DNA from: Erwinia mallotivora
Lineage (GTDB): Bacteria; Pseudomonadota; Gammaproteobacteria; Enterobacterales; Enterobacteriaceae
Assembly: GCF_000590885.1 (NCBI RefSeq)
Contig: NZ_JFHN01000053.1
Span: 310,001 to 374,000 of the forward strand
DNA: 64,000 nt
Reading direction: 5' to 3'
The first letter of the stretch is position 1. Each line of letters opens with the position of its first letter. A program made the translations under genes and the position numbers. This document shows, piece by piece, positions 19,501 to 28,395 of this stretch. The notes below the pieces were generated by a model, which saw only the letters and a program-made list of their open reading frames with translations, was not told the origin of the DNA and did no database searches.

Positions 19501-20112
19501 TTCGCCATTCAGCCAGGGCGAGAGCGATGAGAGCAGCTGTTCCGGCCCCTGCCACATCTGCACCATCACCCGCGCCACCGGCAGCGGCAAGGGATAACAG
19601 TGGCGTCGCCAGAAATCTGCGGCGGCGCGATGTCGCAGCGGCAGCTCATCTTCAATCAGTTGCTGCTCAAACAACATACCCGACTCAAAAGCATTGAGGT
19701 TGAGCATACGCTGGCAGAAACCATGAATGGTGAAGATCCCGGCATCATCCATCTGCCGCTCGGCTGCCAGCAGTTGTGCCGCCGCGCGCGGTAAATCGCC
19801 GATCTCCTGCATCAACTGCTGCAACATGTTGTCTGTGGTGTGACCACGGACACAGGCGATACGCAACTGATGGATGTTCTGCCGGATACGGCCCCGTAGC
19901 TCTGCCGTGGCCGCCTCGGTAAAGGTCACCACCAGAATCTCCTCCACCGCCAGCGGACGGGAAAAGGCGGCTTCACCACCCAGTCCCAGCAGCAGCCGCA
20001 GATAGAGCAGGCCGATAGTGAAGGTTTTTCCCGTGCCTGCCGAGGCCTCAATAAGCCTTTCGCCGTGCAGCGGCAGCGTCAGGGGATCAAGACGGCGGGC
20101 AGCTTGATTCAT
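16576..20112 (-). CDS. recB: RecBCD subunit RecB (3'-5' helicase and nuclease)
   Basis: The 1178-residue SF1A helicase/nuclease drives 3'-5' unwinding and all DNA cleavage in RecBCD. Walker A is EASAGTGKTFTIGLL at residues 23-37; motif II is ALIDEFQDTDPQQYRIF near residue 385; VTIHKSKGLQYPLVWLP and LLYVALTRSVWQC are later helicase motifs. The C-terminal nuclease has GFIDLVF and LLDYKSNWLG (about residues 1060-1083), with the Asp and Lys of the PD-(D/E)xK site. It overlaps ptrA upstream and recD downstream, each by ATGA. Confidence 0.97.
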   Translation of the reverse strand: MNQAARRLDPLTLPLHGERLIEASAGTGKTFTIGLLYLRLLLGLGGEAAFSRPLAVEEILVVTFTEAATAELRGRIRQNIHQLRIACVRGHTTDNMLQQLMQEIGDLPRAAAQLLAAERQMDDAGIFTIHGFCQRMLNLNAFESGMLFEQQLIEDELPLRHRAAADFWRRHCYPLPLPVARVMVQMWQGPEQLLSSLSPWLNGETPTLKHPPDLQESFVERHERIIARINEMKALWLAAGNLHDLLVQSGVDKRSYSSKHLPVWLEKVNQWAQSETEDYQTPPELERFGQRMLLEKTKKGEPPQHPLFAQIDLFLAEPLSLRDLVIARALSEIRTATQKEKQRTALLGFDDLLGRLDSALQQAGGDALASAIRSRYPVALIDEFQDTDPQQYRIFSKLYAHQPDHALLLIGDPKQAIYAFRGADIFTYMRARNEVSAHYTLETNWRSSPAMVDSVNQLFSCLPAPFLFSEIPFIPVQPAPANAALRFMLDGEEQPALRFWLQPGEGVGVSDYQQFMARQCAADICHWLTAGQRGEALIGKGDTLRSVQACDITILVRSRQEAALMRDALNRLHIPSVYLSNRDSVFSTQEAREMVWLLQAVLAPDQERILRNALATSILGLDALTLEALSQDERQWDALVEEFDLYRQRWLKRGVLPMLRELMVRRHIAENLLASESGERRLTDLLHLGELLQEASTQLDSEHALLRWLAQEVAEPDGQSASQQLRLESDRHLVQIVTIHKSKGLQYPLVWLPFIASFREGGQGVYHDRQSFQALLDLHDDAESLELAEQERLAEDLRLLYVALTRSVWQCSVGIAPLVKGNRKKEGLSDLHRSAVGYLIQQGEAADADGLQQHLRALSSDALAIGVAGEVNDRTWQPLSLSLPPLSSRQMTRSLRDDWRVTSYSGLQQHGHNAGFELLPRLDVDAAGEAQGHQAVQLTPYNFPRGAAPGTFLHALFENIDFTQPVDPQWLSAQLTRQGYDAAWLPVMLAWIERVLQTPLNDSGASLHQLPPACYQVELQFFLPVGRLLRAEALDQLVKRYDPLSAGCPPLNFQQVQGMLKGFIDLVFRWQGKYYLLDYKSNWLGDAAADYTQEAMAQAMRSHRYDLQYQLYTLALHRYLRHRLPDYDYQQHFGGVIYLFLRGVDGECRENGVWFNRPDAALISGMDALFTGENEEDL

Positions 20113-22997
20113 GGTTTATCATTTTTCGTCGGAAAAGATTGCTGCAAACGGGTCACGTCCGGCCAGGTGGTAAACCCTGCCGGTGCCGCATAGTCTGCCT
20201 TATCGTGCTGGCTGCCGGAGATCTGTGACAGCAGTACCAGCCCCTGAGGTTTTATCACCGCGTCATGGAAAAAGGTTGCCAGTTTTTCTGGCGTCAGCGC
20301 GCCGATCGCGGCAATCAATCTGGCACGGGTATCAAAACGGTAATTCTCGCGGTTAAAGTCCTTACTGAAGCGTCCGGCCTCTTCATCCAGCGTTTGCGGG
20401 CGCTGTTTCAGCTCATTGATCATCGACGCCTGATACTGAGCAAAGTCTTCCTTGCTGATAGCACGCAGGCGCTTCTCCGCCGTGGGATAGAACGCCTCAA
20501 AACGGCGCAGCAGATAAGCCGGTTGTTTAACATTGCTTTGTAACAGGAAACCCAGCCCCCACTGACGCCCGACCGGCATCTGGAAGGAAAACACCGCGTA
20601 GCCCAGCTGTTCTTCCGTACGCAGTTGGTTATAGAACCACGGCTGCACTATCTGGCTGAGCATCGCACTGCTGGCAATGCTGGTTAATTCGTCATAGCCC
20701 AGAGGCACATACAGTGCCGCCAGTGCAGAATCGGTGCTGCTGCCCGGCTTTTGCAGGTTTGCCAGCGTTTTTTTGTCAATCTGAATGTACTGACTGTGCC
20801 ACCAGCTGTCGCCCTGGCAGTTAAGCTGCGATTTAATCTCCGTCGCCAGGTTTTTGCTGCTCTCCGCCGTCATATTCCCCACCACCAACAGTTCCGGAGT
20901 GGATTTCTGCAACAGCATCTGCCGGTAGTCATTGAGATCCTGCAAGGTGATAGCGGCCAGCTGCTGGCGACGCTCGGCACGCGGCGTGTAGGGCAACTGC
21001 GGCAGCACCTGCGCTGGCTGAATCGCCAGTTCAAAAGCTTTGCCCTTCTCCGCCGCATCCAGACGCTCACGATACCAGGATTTGGCCTGCTCCAACTGTT
21101 GCTCCGTCGGCTGATAGCTGGCATAGCCCTTCAGCAGCGCTTTCATCAGCTCCGGCAGGTGCTGGGTAAAGCCGCTGACGTTAAAGGTGACGCCGTTATC
21201 CTCCCCGGTGGAAAAACTGATCCCGCCCACAGAGGCCTGGGAGTTCAGCTCATCAAGCGCCAGCCCGGCAAGGTAATCGTTCAGCCCGAACAGCACCTGA
21301 TTTTTCGCGGTGCTCATTGCCTCTTTGTTACGCAGATAGAGGGTAATGTTGGCTTTGGGATCGTCAGCGTAGTACTGGCTCGGCATATAAAACACCCGCA
21401 GTCCCGGCTGGCTGATAAGCGGCTCAGGATGCGCCGAGGCACGCTGAGTGGGGATCAGCGTGAAATTATCCGGGATCCACGGATTCAGTACCGGCAATGA
21501 TAAAGCAATTTTTTCACTGGCGGTCTGCCAGGCGGCAAAGCGCTCCGGGGCGATAGTGTCCACCTGATAAGGGGCGTTAACAAAATAGGCAACTTTATTG
21601 TGCGGCTCATCCGGGCTGATAAACCAGATCCGTGCGTTCTGCGGGGTCATTCCGTCCAGACGCGCTTTGATCGCCTGCGGATCGTAGCGGTCAGCAATGT
21701 AGCCGGCATCAAGGATATTTGCCACTGGCACACGCAGCATGGTATCAGCCAGCCACTCAATGTAATCCATATCACGGGTAATTGACGGATAGCGGAAATC
21801 GAGGTCCAGCACGTGGGCCATTTCATCAAAGTATCTTTTATCGATTCCGCCACTGCGTAAGGTATGGAGATAGCTGAACACCGCCGCAATCACCCGATCG
21901 CGCTCTGCCAGGCCTTTATCGGTGAGCGACACCGAAATGGAGAATACGCCCCCATTACGGTCCACCATCGGGTCGGCACCGGCATCAACCGCGTCGGCCA
22001 GCCCGTTGTTTTGCAGCCAGTCTGAGAGGGTATTTTTGCTGCGATTACCGATCAGATAAGCAATCAGGGTATCGGTTTTGCTGCGGAAGCGATCGCTGTT
22101 ATTTTCAATACGAAATTCTATTTTCAGCTGCTTACGAGGCTGCGCGGGCACATAGTGAATGATGATGCCCTTCTGTTTTTCGGTGACCACCGGTACGGTA
22201 ATTTCCGGCACCTCTGCGTTGCGGTTCTCCACCCGGCCAAAGGTGCTGACGGCAACCTTTTGCAGCTCCTCAAGCGGCTTATTGCTGTAGATCACCGCCT
22301 TCATCAGGTTGGCCGAATAGTAACGATGATAAAACGCCTTCAGCGCGTCATGCAGCTTACTTCCGGGTTTATCCTGCAATGTCTCCAGATTGCCACCGGA
22401 GAACAGTGAGCCCGGATGCTGCGGGTTTAAGGTTTCTGCGCCAACCTGCGCCATGCGCAATCCATCACGGGAGCGCGCCATGGTCAGTTCGGCATTGACC
22501 GCATGGCGCTCCCGGTCGGCATTGACCGGATCCAGCAACGGCTCTGCGATAGCGTCCGCCAGCCGGTCAACCGCGGGTTGCAGCGCGTCATTTTCCACCT
22601 CAAGATAAAATGCCGTACGATAAGACGCGGTGCTGGCATTGTGGCTACCACCATGTTTTTTCAGGAATTCGGCAAGGTTATCGGGCTGCGGATAGCGCTT
22701 CGAACCCATCAGCAGCATGTGCTCCAGATAATGGGCCAGCCCCTGCTGGTTACGGGGATTCTCCAGCGAACCCACCGGCAGGGTCAGCGCAGAGAGGGAT
22801 TTAGTCGCCTGCGGATCGGAAACCAGCAGCACCGTCATGCCATTATCCAGACGGATGGCCTGGTACTGACGCGGGTCTTTTTCACTTTTACGTATCGTTT
22901 CAGGGATCGGTTGCCAGCCAGGCTGAGCCTGAATCAGTGGACTCCAGAATGTGGCAATAAGAAACAGAGTGGTGAACCAGACTGCAAAACGACGCAT
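20109..22997 (-). CDS. ptrA: Protease III (pitrilysin)
   Basis: This 962-residue periplasmic M16 zinc metalloprotease degrades small peptides such as insulin chains. It has a cleavable signal peptide (about residues 1-24, ending IQAQP). The inverted zinc motif HxxEH is HYLEH near residues 88-92, with the downstream glutamate region AVNAELTMARSRDG. The usual four M16 repeats fill the rest. It lies between recC and recB, as in other enterobacteria, and its stop overlaps the recB start, so recB translation may depend on it. Confidence 0.96.
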   Translation of the reverse strand: MRRFAVWFTTLFLIATFWSPLIQAQPGWQPIPETIRKSEKDPRQYQAIRLDNGMTVLLVSDPQATKSLSALTLPVGSLENPRNQQGLAHYLEHMLLMGSKRYPQPDNLAEFLKKHGGSHNASTASYRTAFYLEVENDALQPAVDRLADAIAEPLLDPVNADRERHAVNAELTMARSRDGLRMAQVGAETLNPQHPGSLFSGGNLETLQDKPGSKLHDALKAFYHRYYSANLMKAVIYSNKPLEELQKVAVSTFGRVENRNAEVPEITVPVVTEKQKGIIIHYVPAQPRKQLKIEFRIENNSDRFRSKTDTLIAYLIGNRSKNTLSDWLQNNGLADAVDAGADPMVDRNGGVFSISVSLTDKGLAERDRVIAAVFSYLHTLRSGGIDKRYFDEMAHVLDLDFRYPSITRDMDYIEWLADTMLRVPVANILDAGYIADRYDPQAIKARLDGMTPQNARIWFISPDEPHNKVAYFVNAPYQVDTIAPERFAAWQTASEKIALSLPVLNPWIPDNFTLIPTQRASAHPEPLISQPGLRVFYMPSQYYADDPKANITLYLRNKEAMSTAKNQVLFGLNDYLAGLALDELNSQASVGGISFSTGEDNGVTFNVSGFTQHLPELMKALLKGYASYQPTEQQLEQAKSWYRERLDAAEKGKAFELAIQPAQVLPQLPYTPRAERRQQLAAITLQDLNDYRQMLLQKSTPELLVVGNMTAESSKNLATEIKSQLNCQGDSWWHSQYIQIDKKTLANLQKPGSSTDSALAALYVPLGYDELTSIASSAMLSQIVQPWFYNQLRTEEQLGYAVFSFQMPVGRQWGLGFLLQSNVKQPAYLLRRFEAFYPTAEKRLRAISKEDFAQYQASMINELKQRPQTLDEEAGRFSKDFNRENYRFDTRARLIAAIGALTPEKLATFFHDAVIKPQGLVLLSQISGSQHDKADYAAPAGFTTWPDVTRLQQSFPTKNDKP

Positions 22998-23128
22998 TCA
23001 AACTCCTCGACAATCTCATTATTTGTCAGCCCCCATGCAGCCGGGCGACCGGTATTTACCCTGGATAGTTCACTTTCGGCTGTGAGCGAAGGTGAACAGA
23101 AAAGCAACAAAATAGTTATAAAATAACA

Positions 23129-26100
23129 CTACAGGATGTCTGACTTAATGTCATTGATCTGCGCAAGAGGCAGCAGCCAGGCCTGCGCATTAGCGATTAT
23201 TGCCTGCACGGTCGGCTCATCCAGCGTGCGAAACAGGCGGGCCAGACTGGGATCGCTGCCTTCGCCCTCAATCTGGGCATTTCCCTGCCAGGCCTGTAAC
23301 AGCTTGATGCGCGCTTTTGCCCGGCTGGCATCATCATCAGACAGGGTCTGCGTTTTTTTATCAAAGCAGGCTTCCAGCCAGGCACCACCTGAACGGGGCA
23401 GCAGCAGCAGCGGTGTGCACATTCCCTGTCGGTATCCTTCGACATAGCGTTGCAGCCAGTCAGCGGCCTGCTGTTCTGAGAGTGGCGGAAAACGCCACTG
23501 GCTCTCTTTACGCCCCAGCATCCTGCTCTCACCCGCTCCGCCACACAGGCAGTAAACCAGATGCTCCAGCCACAGCGTCAGCCCGTCGGTAAAATTTAGC
23601 TGTGCTGGCCGCCAGCGTAACAGGCCATCTTCCTGCACGGCCGGTAGCCAGCCATTCAGTTGCAGCCCATCTACCTGAAGATTGATTTCGAGGCTGGCGG
23701 CCGCTTTTCGCTGATGACGAATCTTTCCGGCCAGCTCTTCCATCTCGGCCTGTTGCGCCTGCCAGAACAATTCGCCATAGACACCGTAAGGCAGGGTCCC
23801 TGAGGCACGTTGCCGGTCGTATAACCATTGTGCAGGTTGCTCATCGAGCAACGCATTCAGCAGCTGATGATTCAACTGATAGCGGCTGAGATTATCCAGC
23901 ACGAAGGTTTCGGCATCGGGCAGTTCCGGAGGTGACATAGTAAAACTGACGCCCAGACGCTGGCTGAAAAAGGCACGTACCGGATGACGCCAGAATCGCA
24001 CCAGCTGTTCGAAATTCAGCTCGCTGATTTCCAGTGGCGGGAGAGGCTGCATAAAGGGCGGCTGCGCCACACCGCTGCCGTTTGCCGCAGGCAGCCATTC
24101 AGCGGCAAAGCTTTGACAACCGGCCGCTGGCGTGAAATTTTCGGCGGCAAACGGCATCCGGCTGTGCAGATGCTGAAGATGCTTCTCTACCGCCGCCGCG
24201 CTGCTGTCCACATCGCGATCCCGGTCATCCGGCAGACAGAAACTCTGGCTGATGTATCCCACCAGCTCACTGACCAGCACCGAAGGGAACCGCTCTGAAT
24301 TATCCTGGATGCTGCGACCTATAAAGCTGATATACAGCTGAAGCTGTGCTGAATTAAGCGCCTCCAGAAACAGATAACGGTCATCGTCACGACGGCTGCG
24401 ATCGCCTTTTTCCGGCTGTTGGCTCATCAGGTCAAAACCCAGCGGCGGCAGTGTCCGCGGATAAACACCGTCGTTCATTCCCAGCAGGCAAACGACCTTA
24501 AAAGGAACAGAGCGCATCGGCATCAGTGTGCAGAAGTTTATCTGACCGGCAAGAAAACGCTGGCTTATCCGTTGCTGGTCAAGTCGCGATGCCAGCTCAT
24601 CACGCAACAGCGACAGCGGGATCGCCTGAAGATACTGCGCCCCGATACCGTAACTGATAGCCTGTTGCCACTGCTCTTCGATCAGTGCCAGCGCAGCTTC
24701 GGTATCGGCATCGCCAGCGAAAAAGTCATCAAGCAGCTCACGGCAGAGTGGCAGCCACTGCTCCAGCGTACGGGGTTCAGTCAGTCGCTCGCGCCAGCGG
24801 CGCAGACGCATCAGCAGCTCTGCCAGGTTCCCGGCCAGCACGGCAATCAGCCCGCTTGACTCGTCATAAGGCAAAATCCCCTGCCACAATCCTGCCTGGC
24901 TGTTCATGGCGTAACCCAGCAACATCCGCGACAAGCCAAACTGCCAGGTGTGTTGCCCGTCAGAGGGGAGATCCAGCCCCGACAGCGTGTCATCATCCAG
25001 CCCCCAGCGGATGCCGGATTCGCCCACCCACTGCCGCAGCAGCCGCAACCCCTCCTCATCAACAGAGAAACGGCTGGCCAGCGCGGGCACCTCCAGCAGC
25101 GCCAGTACTTCTTCTGAAGTAAAGCGACTGTCCGGCAGATTCAGCAGTGAGATAAAGGCCTGTAAGGCTGGATGAGCCTGGCTGGCGCGCCGATCGGAAA
25201 TGGCAAAAGGCAGCCAGCGGTCCGTCGGGGCGTTGCCAAACACCGCCTGAATAAACGGCGTGTAAGCGTCGATATCGGCCACCATGACGATGATATCGCG
25301 TGGGGAGAGTGACGGATCGTTCAGCATCATCTCCAGCAGGCGATCCTGGAGCACTTCCACTTCACGCTGCGGGCTGTGACAGAGATGAATACTGACAGAC
25401 TGGTCTTCAGGATCCAGCAGCCGTTTGTTTCTGCTGGTTGCCCACTCTTGCGGATTCAGGCCAATAACCGAGTGATCCGCCAGCTCCAGCAGGTCATGTT
25501 GCAAACTTTTTAACAGATTGGATGGCTCGATATCCACGAAGGCATCGATCTCCTGGCTGGTCATTTGCGACAGCAGGTAGAGGTTATCGCGTCCCAGTTT
25601 GCCCCAGGACGCCAACAGCGGATTACTCAGTTGCTGTTCGCCAGCGTCATTAAACAGCGCTGATGCGTCCGCCTGACGAAACAGTGCACTTTCACCCTGC
25701 TGTTGGTAGTGCTTCCTGCGACGACTTTGCAACTTCGCCAGAAAAGCATAATCCTGGATGTCTCCCCAGTAATGACGACAGGGATTAGTGAAAAGCAGAT
25801 GGATATCAATATGTTTGCCCAGCGCCTGCAAAGCCTGCAAATAGACCGGCGGCAGCGCTGAAATCCCACAGATAAATACGCGGTCTGGCAGATCTGCCGG
25901 ACGTTCAGCGCTGTTTTCCAGCGCAGCGATGAAACGGGAATAGAGATTAGCCCGATGCCACTCTGGCTGGCCCAGCTGGCGGGTGTAGTCCACCAACGCC
26001 GCCCATAACGGTGCCTGCCACCGCTCGGCCTCTCCCAGCTCAAGCCTTTTACCCTTTTCCCAGCTGTTGAGCCACTCAGGTCGGTAGACCAGATACTGAT

Positions 26101-26506
26101 CGAACAGGTCAGCCACGCGGGATGAGAGCTGAAACAGTTTTCGCTGATCTTCATCGTCGGCCAGGTAGTGTTGTAACAGGGCAAATTCATCACGCCTGAG
26201 CATCTCAGGCAGAATCGCCATCAGCTTCCAGCTCATAGCGGATTTATTGAAAGCACTCTCTTTGGGAATATCCGGCAGGACACGTACAAACATATCCCAG
26301 ATAAAGGTAGCGGGCAGCGGAAAAGCGATATTGGCAGCAATACCAAACTGTTCTGCCAGCGCAATTTGCAGCCACTGTGCCATGCCGGGGCTTTGCACCA
26401 GCACCACCTCCTGCTGGAAAGGGTCCCGCAAAGGCTGGTTCTCTATTTGCCAGGCCGCCAGCGATTTCAGCAAATCCAGCTGATTTGAGTGGTAAACGGT
26501 AAACAT
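23129..26506 (-). CDS. recC: RecBCD subunit RecC (Chi recognition)
   Basis: The ATG at 26506 follows AGGAG and gives MFTVYHSNQLDLLKS, the family N-terminus; the open frame extends 20 codons upstream but is not conserved. The 1125-residue protein has degenerate helicase folds without Walker motifs and a dead nuclease-like domain; in E. coli it recognises Chi and splits the duplex. Conserved blocks include LVQSPGMAQWLQ, PLPATFIWDMFVRVLPDIPKE and FQLSSRVADLFDQYLVYRP. It is 131 bp upstream of ptrA and starts the recC-ptrA-recB-recD cluster. Confidence 0.96.
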   Translation of the reverse strand: MFTVYHSNQLDLLKSLAAWQIENQPLRDPFQQEVVLVQSPGMAQWLQIALAEQFGIAANIAFPLPATFIWDMFVRVLPDIPKESAFNKSAMSWKLMAILPEMLRRDEFALLQHYLADDEDQRKLFQLSSRVADLFDQYLVYRPEWLNSWEKGKRLELGEAERWQAPLWAALVDYTRQLGQPEWHRANLYSRFIAALENSAERPADLPDRVFICGISALPPVYLQALQALGKHIDIHLLFTNPCRHYWGDIQDYAFLAKLQSRRRKHYQQQGESALFRQADASALFNDAGEQQLSNPLLASWGKLGRDNLYLLSQMTSQEIDAFVDIEPSNLLKSLQHDLLELADHSVIGLNPQEWATSRNKRLLDPEDQSVSIHLCHSPQREVEVLQDRLLEMMLNDPSLSPRDIIVMVADIDAYTPFIQAVFGNAPTDRWLPFAISDRRASQAHPALQAFISLLNLPDSRFTSEEVLALLEVPALASRFSVDEEGLRLLRQWVGESGIRWGLDDDTLSGLDLPSDGQHTWQFGLSRMLLGYAMNSQAGLWQGILPYDESSGLIAVLAGNLAELLMRLRRWRERLTEPRTLEQWLPLCRELLDDFFAGDADTEAALALIEEQWQQAISYGIGAQYLQAIPLSLLRDELASRLDQQRISQRFLAGQINFCTLMPMRSVPFKVVCLLGMNDGVYPRTLPPLGFDLMSQQPEKGDRSRRDDDRYLFLEALNSAQLQLYISFIGRSIQDNSERFPSVLVSELVGYISQSFCLPDDRDRDVDSSAAAVEKHLQHLHSRMPFAAENFTPAAGCQSFAAEWLPAANGSGVAQPPFMQPLPPLEISELNFEQLVRFWRHPVRAFFSQRLGVSFTMSPPELPDAETFVLDNLSRYQLNHQLLNALLDEQPAQWLYDRQRASGTLPYGVYGELFWQAQQAEMEELAGKIRHQRKAAASLEINLQVDGLQLNGWLPAVQEDGLLRWRPAQLNFTDGLTLWLEHLVYCLCGGAGESRMLGRKESQWRFPPLSEQQAADWLQRYVEGYRQGMCTPLLLLPRSGGAWLEACFDKKTQTLSDDDASRAKARIKLLQAWQGNAQIEGEGSDPSLARLFRTLDEPTVQAIIANAQAWLLPLAQINDIKSDIL

Positions 26507-26614
26507 CACTGCTCCTGCATCCGGGGCCAGACTTTGAGCGGATACTTTACCCCGTCCGGCACTCATTGCAACTTTACCGGACGGTGTGCTTACCGTTAAT
26601 GCTTCAGGCGAGGT

Positions 26615-27364
26615 TTATTTGAAGGTATAGGTTACTCCCAGTCTCAGGCGCAGCTGGCGTTCACTGGTATAAGCACTTCGGCCTATGTCAGCAAAGGTGA
26701 TATAAGGCCCCCACTCTCTCTGCGCGCCCATTGCATAATTAAATTGCAGTTCCTGCTCATAATTATCGTTGTGATTAGCAAACAGTTTGTCATCCCCGTG
26801 CATGTAGATAATTTTGTAGGTGGTGGTCAAATCATCCCAACGATAGCGGAAATAAGCATCAAAGCGGTTTACCGTTCTGTGTTTATCCAGACTACAAAAA
26901 TCGTGGCCTGCGTCGCCGCACTGGCTGTCGTGAGCATAATCACTTAATTCCAGACGATACAGACCACCAATCGACCAGCTGTCATTAATTTTATACCAGG
27001 GTGCCACACCAAATTTCCATTCCGTTCTGGACGAGCTGAACTCTGGCTGAATAAAGGGAGACCATGACCAGTTTCCCCAGTTGTAGGTTTTAAGCAGCGT
27101 CATTTCGACAACATTAAGCACCACGTCGTTGTAATATTTATCTTTTGGACTGGGGCCACCGGTTTTAAATTTTGTCTCCACATTGAATGCCCAGTTATCT
27201 GGCAGGCTGGCACCCAGCGCTAATTTATCGTAGTGCGTCCTGTCACGCAGGCGGTAGCCATGCCGGTAATCAACCGTGACATCTTTGACCGCCTCAGCGC
27301 CTGCCTGAGGGAGAAAAATGGCGAATAATGAGAGAGAGAGTAAAAGCTTCTTTGCTATTTTCAT
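26615..27364 (-). CDS. KdgM-family outer-membrane porin
   Basis: The 249-residue product starts MKIAKKLLLSLSLFAIFLPQ with a signal peptide ending near AGAEA. The mature protein has the small monomeric porin pattern of KdgM/NanC/OmpL: an N-terminal VTVDYRHGYR, alternating strand motifs rich in aromatics, and the C-terminal REWGPYITFADIGR...SERQLRLRLGVTYTF, ending in Phe-Lys. KdgM itself takes up oligogalacturonates from pectin; NanC takes up sialic acid. No carbohydrate enzyme or transporter gene is next to it, so the substrate is open. It sits between recC and ppdC, which are adjacent in E. coli, and looks more AT-rich than its neighbours, so it may be an insertion. Confidence 0.85.
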   Translation of the reverse strand: MKIAKKLLLSLSLFAIFLPQAGAEAVKDVTVDYRHGYRLRDRTHYDKLALGASLPDNWAFNVETKFKTGGPSPKDKYYNDVVLNVVEMTLLKTYNWGNWSWSPFIQPEFSSSRTEWKFGVAPWYKINDSWSIGGLYRLELSDYAHDSQCGDAGHDFCSLDKHRTVNRFDAYFRYRWDDLTTTYKIIYMHGDDKLFANHNDNYEQELQFNYAMGAQREWGPYITFADIGRSAYTSERQLRLRLGVTYTFK

Positions 27365-27674
27365 ATTATTTTCATCCATGAAAAGACTGATAAATGACAA
27401 TTTTCCCTGGACGCCAGGTTAACCAACCTGACATCGTTGCTTTCTGTTTATCTCCGACAGAAAACCTTTATCCCGAAAAAAACTAATCGATGATAAACGG
27501 CTAAACCTTCGCGATTTCGCCACGCTGTTTTAATTCTGGCAGCGAGAGAAAGATTACGCACTTTTACCTCGCAGAAAAAACAATCCCGGTTTTTACAAAA
27601 TGGGCTGAATCAGCTGAAATAATTTTTTATTACAGGAAAATCGTAATTTATTCACAACTTACAAATTAAAAACA
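27365..27674 (-). other. AT-rich intergenic region upstream of the porin gene
   Basis: This 310-bp stretch between ppdC and the porin is clearly AT-rich, with several A and T runs near 27590-27670. It must hold the porin promoter. I looked for a KdgR-type operator (TGAAA...TTTCA spacing) and a good CRP site and saw neither. No credible reading frame was found. Confidence 0.5.
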
Positions 27675-27980
27675 TTATTCGGTTAACAGCTCACAGCGCA
27701 GCTGGGACAATTCCGCCTGCTGGCCGCCATGACTCACCGCGCTGGCCGTCATCATCGTGCATCCCTGCACAGGCTCCTGCTTCAGGGTAGTCTGCCAGTC
27801 AGGGGACTGATAACCCTCAAAACGTAGCCATGCCTGCCGCCAGGCCTCTCTCTGCTGCTGCTGTAGCTGAAAACCGCTGCCCAGCATCCGCTGATAATGC
27901 AACAACGCCGTGAAGCTGAGGGTAAACAACAGCAATGCCACCAGCGTCTCTGGCAAACTGAAACCGCGCTGCTTATTCAT
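27675..27980 (-). CDS. ppdC: Prepilin peptidase-dependent protein C (pseudopilin)
   Basis: The 101-residue product has a type IV pilin-like N-terminus: short basic leader MNKQRG, then FSLPETLVALLLFTLSF. The Gly-Phe junction and the Glu at +5 are needed for prepilin peptidase cleavage and methylation. It is the last of four ppd/ygdB genes and overlaps ygdB by eight bases. The family forms minor pseudopilins of a type II secretion- or type IV pilus-like system; no assembly ATPase or secretin is in the window. Confidence 0.85.
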   Translation of the reverse strand: MNKQRGFSLPETLVALLLFTLSFTALLHYQRMLGSGFQLQQQQREAWRQAWLRFEGYQSPDWQTTLKQEPVQGCTMMTASAVSHGGQQAELSQLRCELLTE

Positions 27981-28395
27981 CCGGTTGACATCTCCTTTCT
28001 TCCGTCAGTGGACAGAAATCCAGCCAGCCATGCGGTACAGCTTGCAGATAGCCGTTTTCACTTCGTTGCACCCACTGCCAGAATGCAATGGTGTTGCTGC
28101 CACTGTCTGCACGCAGCAGGGCGGGTTGCTGTTGCTGTTGCAGCAGGCAGGCACGCCAGCCCGAAGCTCCCCTCACTTTACACTGCCAACCCATCTGGTC
28201 CCCCCACTGCTGCTGCATTCCCCAGTTCAGTGCTGATACAGCCTCGCTGGATTGCTGATACCCGATACGCTCACCGACCAGCAGGCTTAGCGAATCCTCC
28301 ATTTGATGCCGGGTAGCATTAAGTAATGCCGCAGACATCAGCAGCAGGATAATCACCATAATCATTGCCCCGCTTCCCTGCTCAGCGCGATTCAC
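27973..28395 (-). CDS. ygdB: DUF2509 protein YgdB
   Basis: The 140-residue protein has one N-terminal membrane helix (GAMIMVIILLLMSAALLNA, residues 9-27) and a soluble domain. This matches YgdB, which resembles the GspK/PilX minor pseudopilins by position and layout. Q-rich segments (QQSSEA, LLQQQQQPALL) are present. It overlaps ppdB (four bases) and ppdC (eight bases), so the group is one operon. Confidence 0.85.
   Translation of the reverse strand: MNRAEQGSGAMIMVIILLLMSAALLNATRHQMEDSLSLLVGERIGYQQSSEAVSALNWGMQQQWGDQMGWQCKVRGASGWRACLLQQQQQPALLRADSGSNTIAFWQWVQRSENGYLQAVPHGWLDFCPLTEERRCQPDE

Noticed and set aside
20751-21500. Plus-strand frame of 249 codons
   Set aside because: It is antisense to ptrA, a full-length pitrilysin; it is basic, low in acidic residues and resembles no family.
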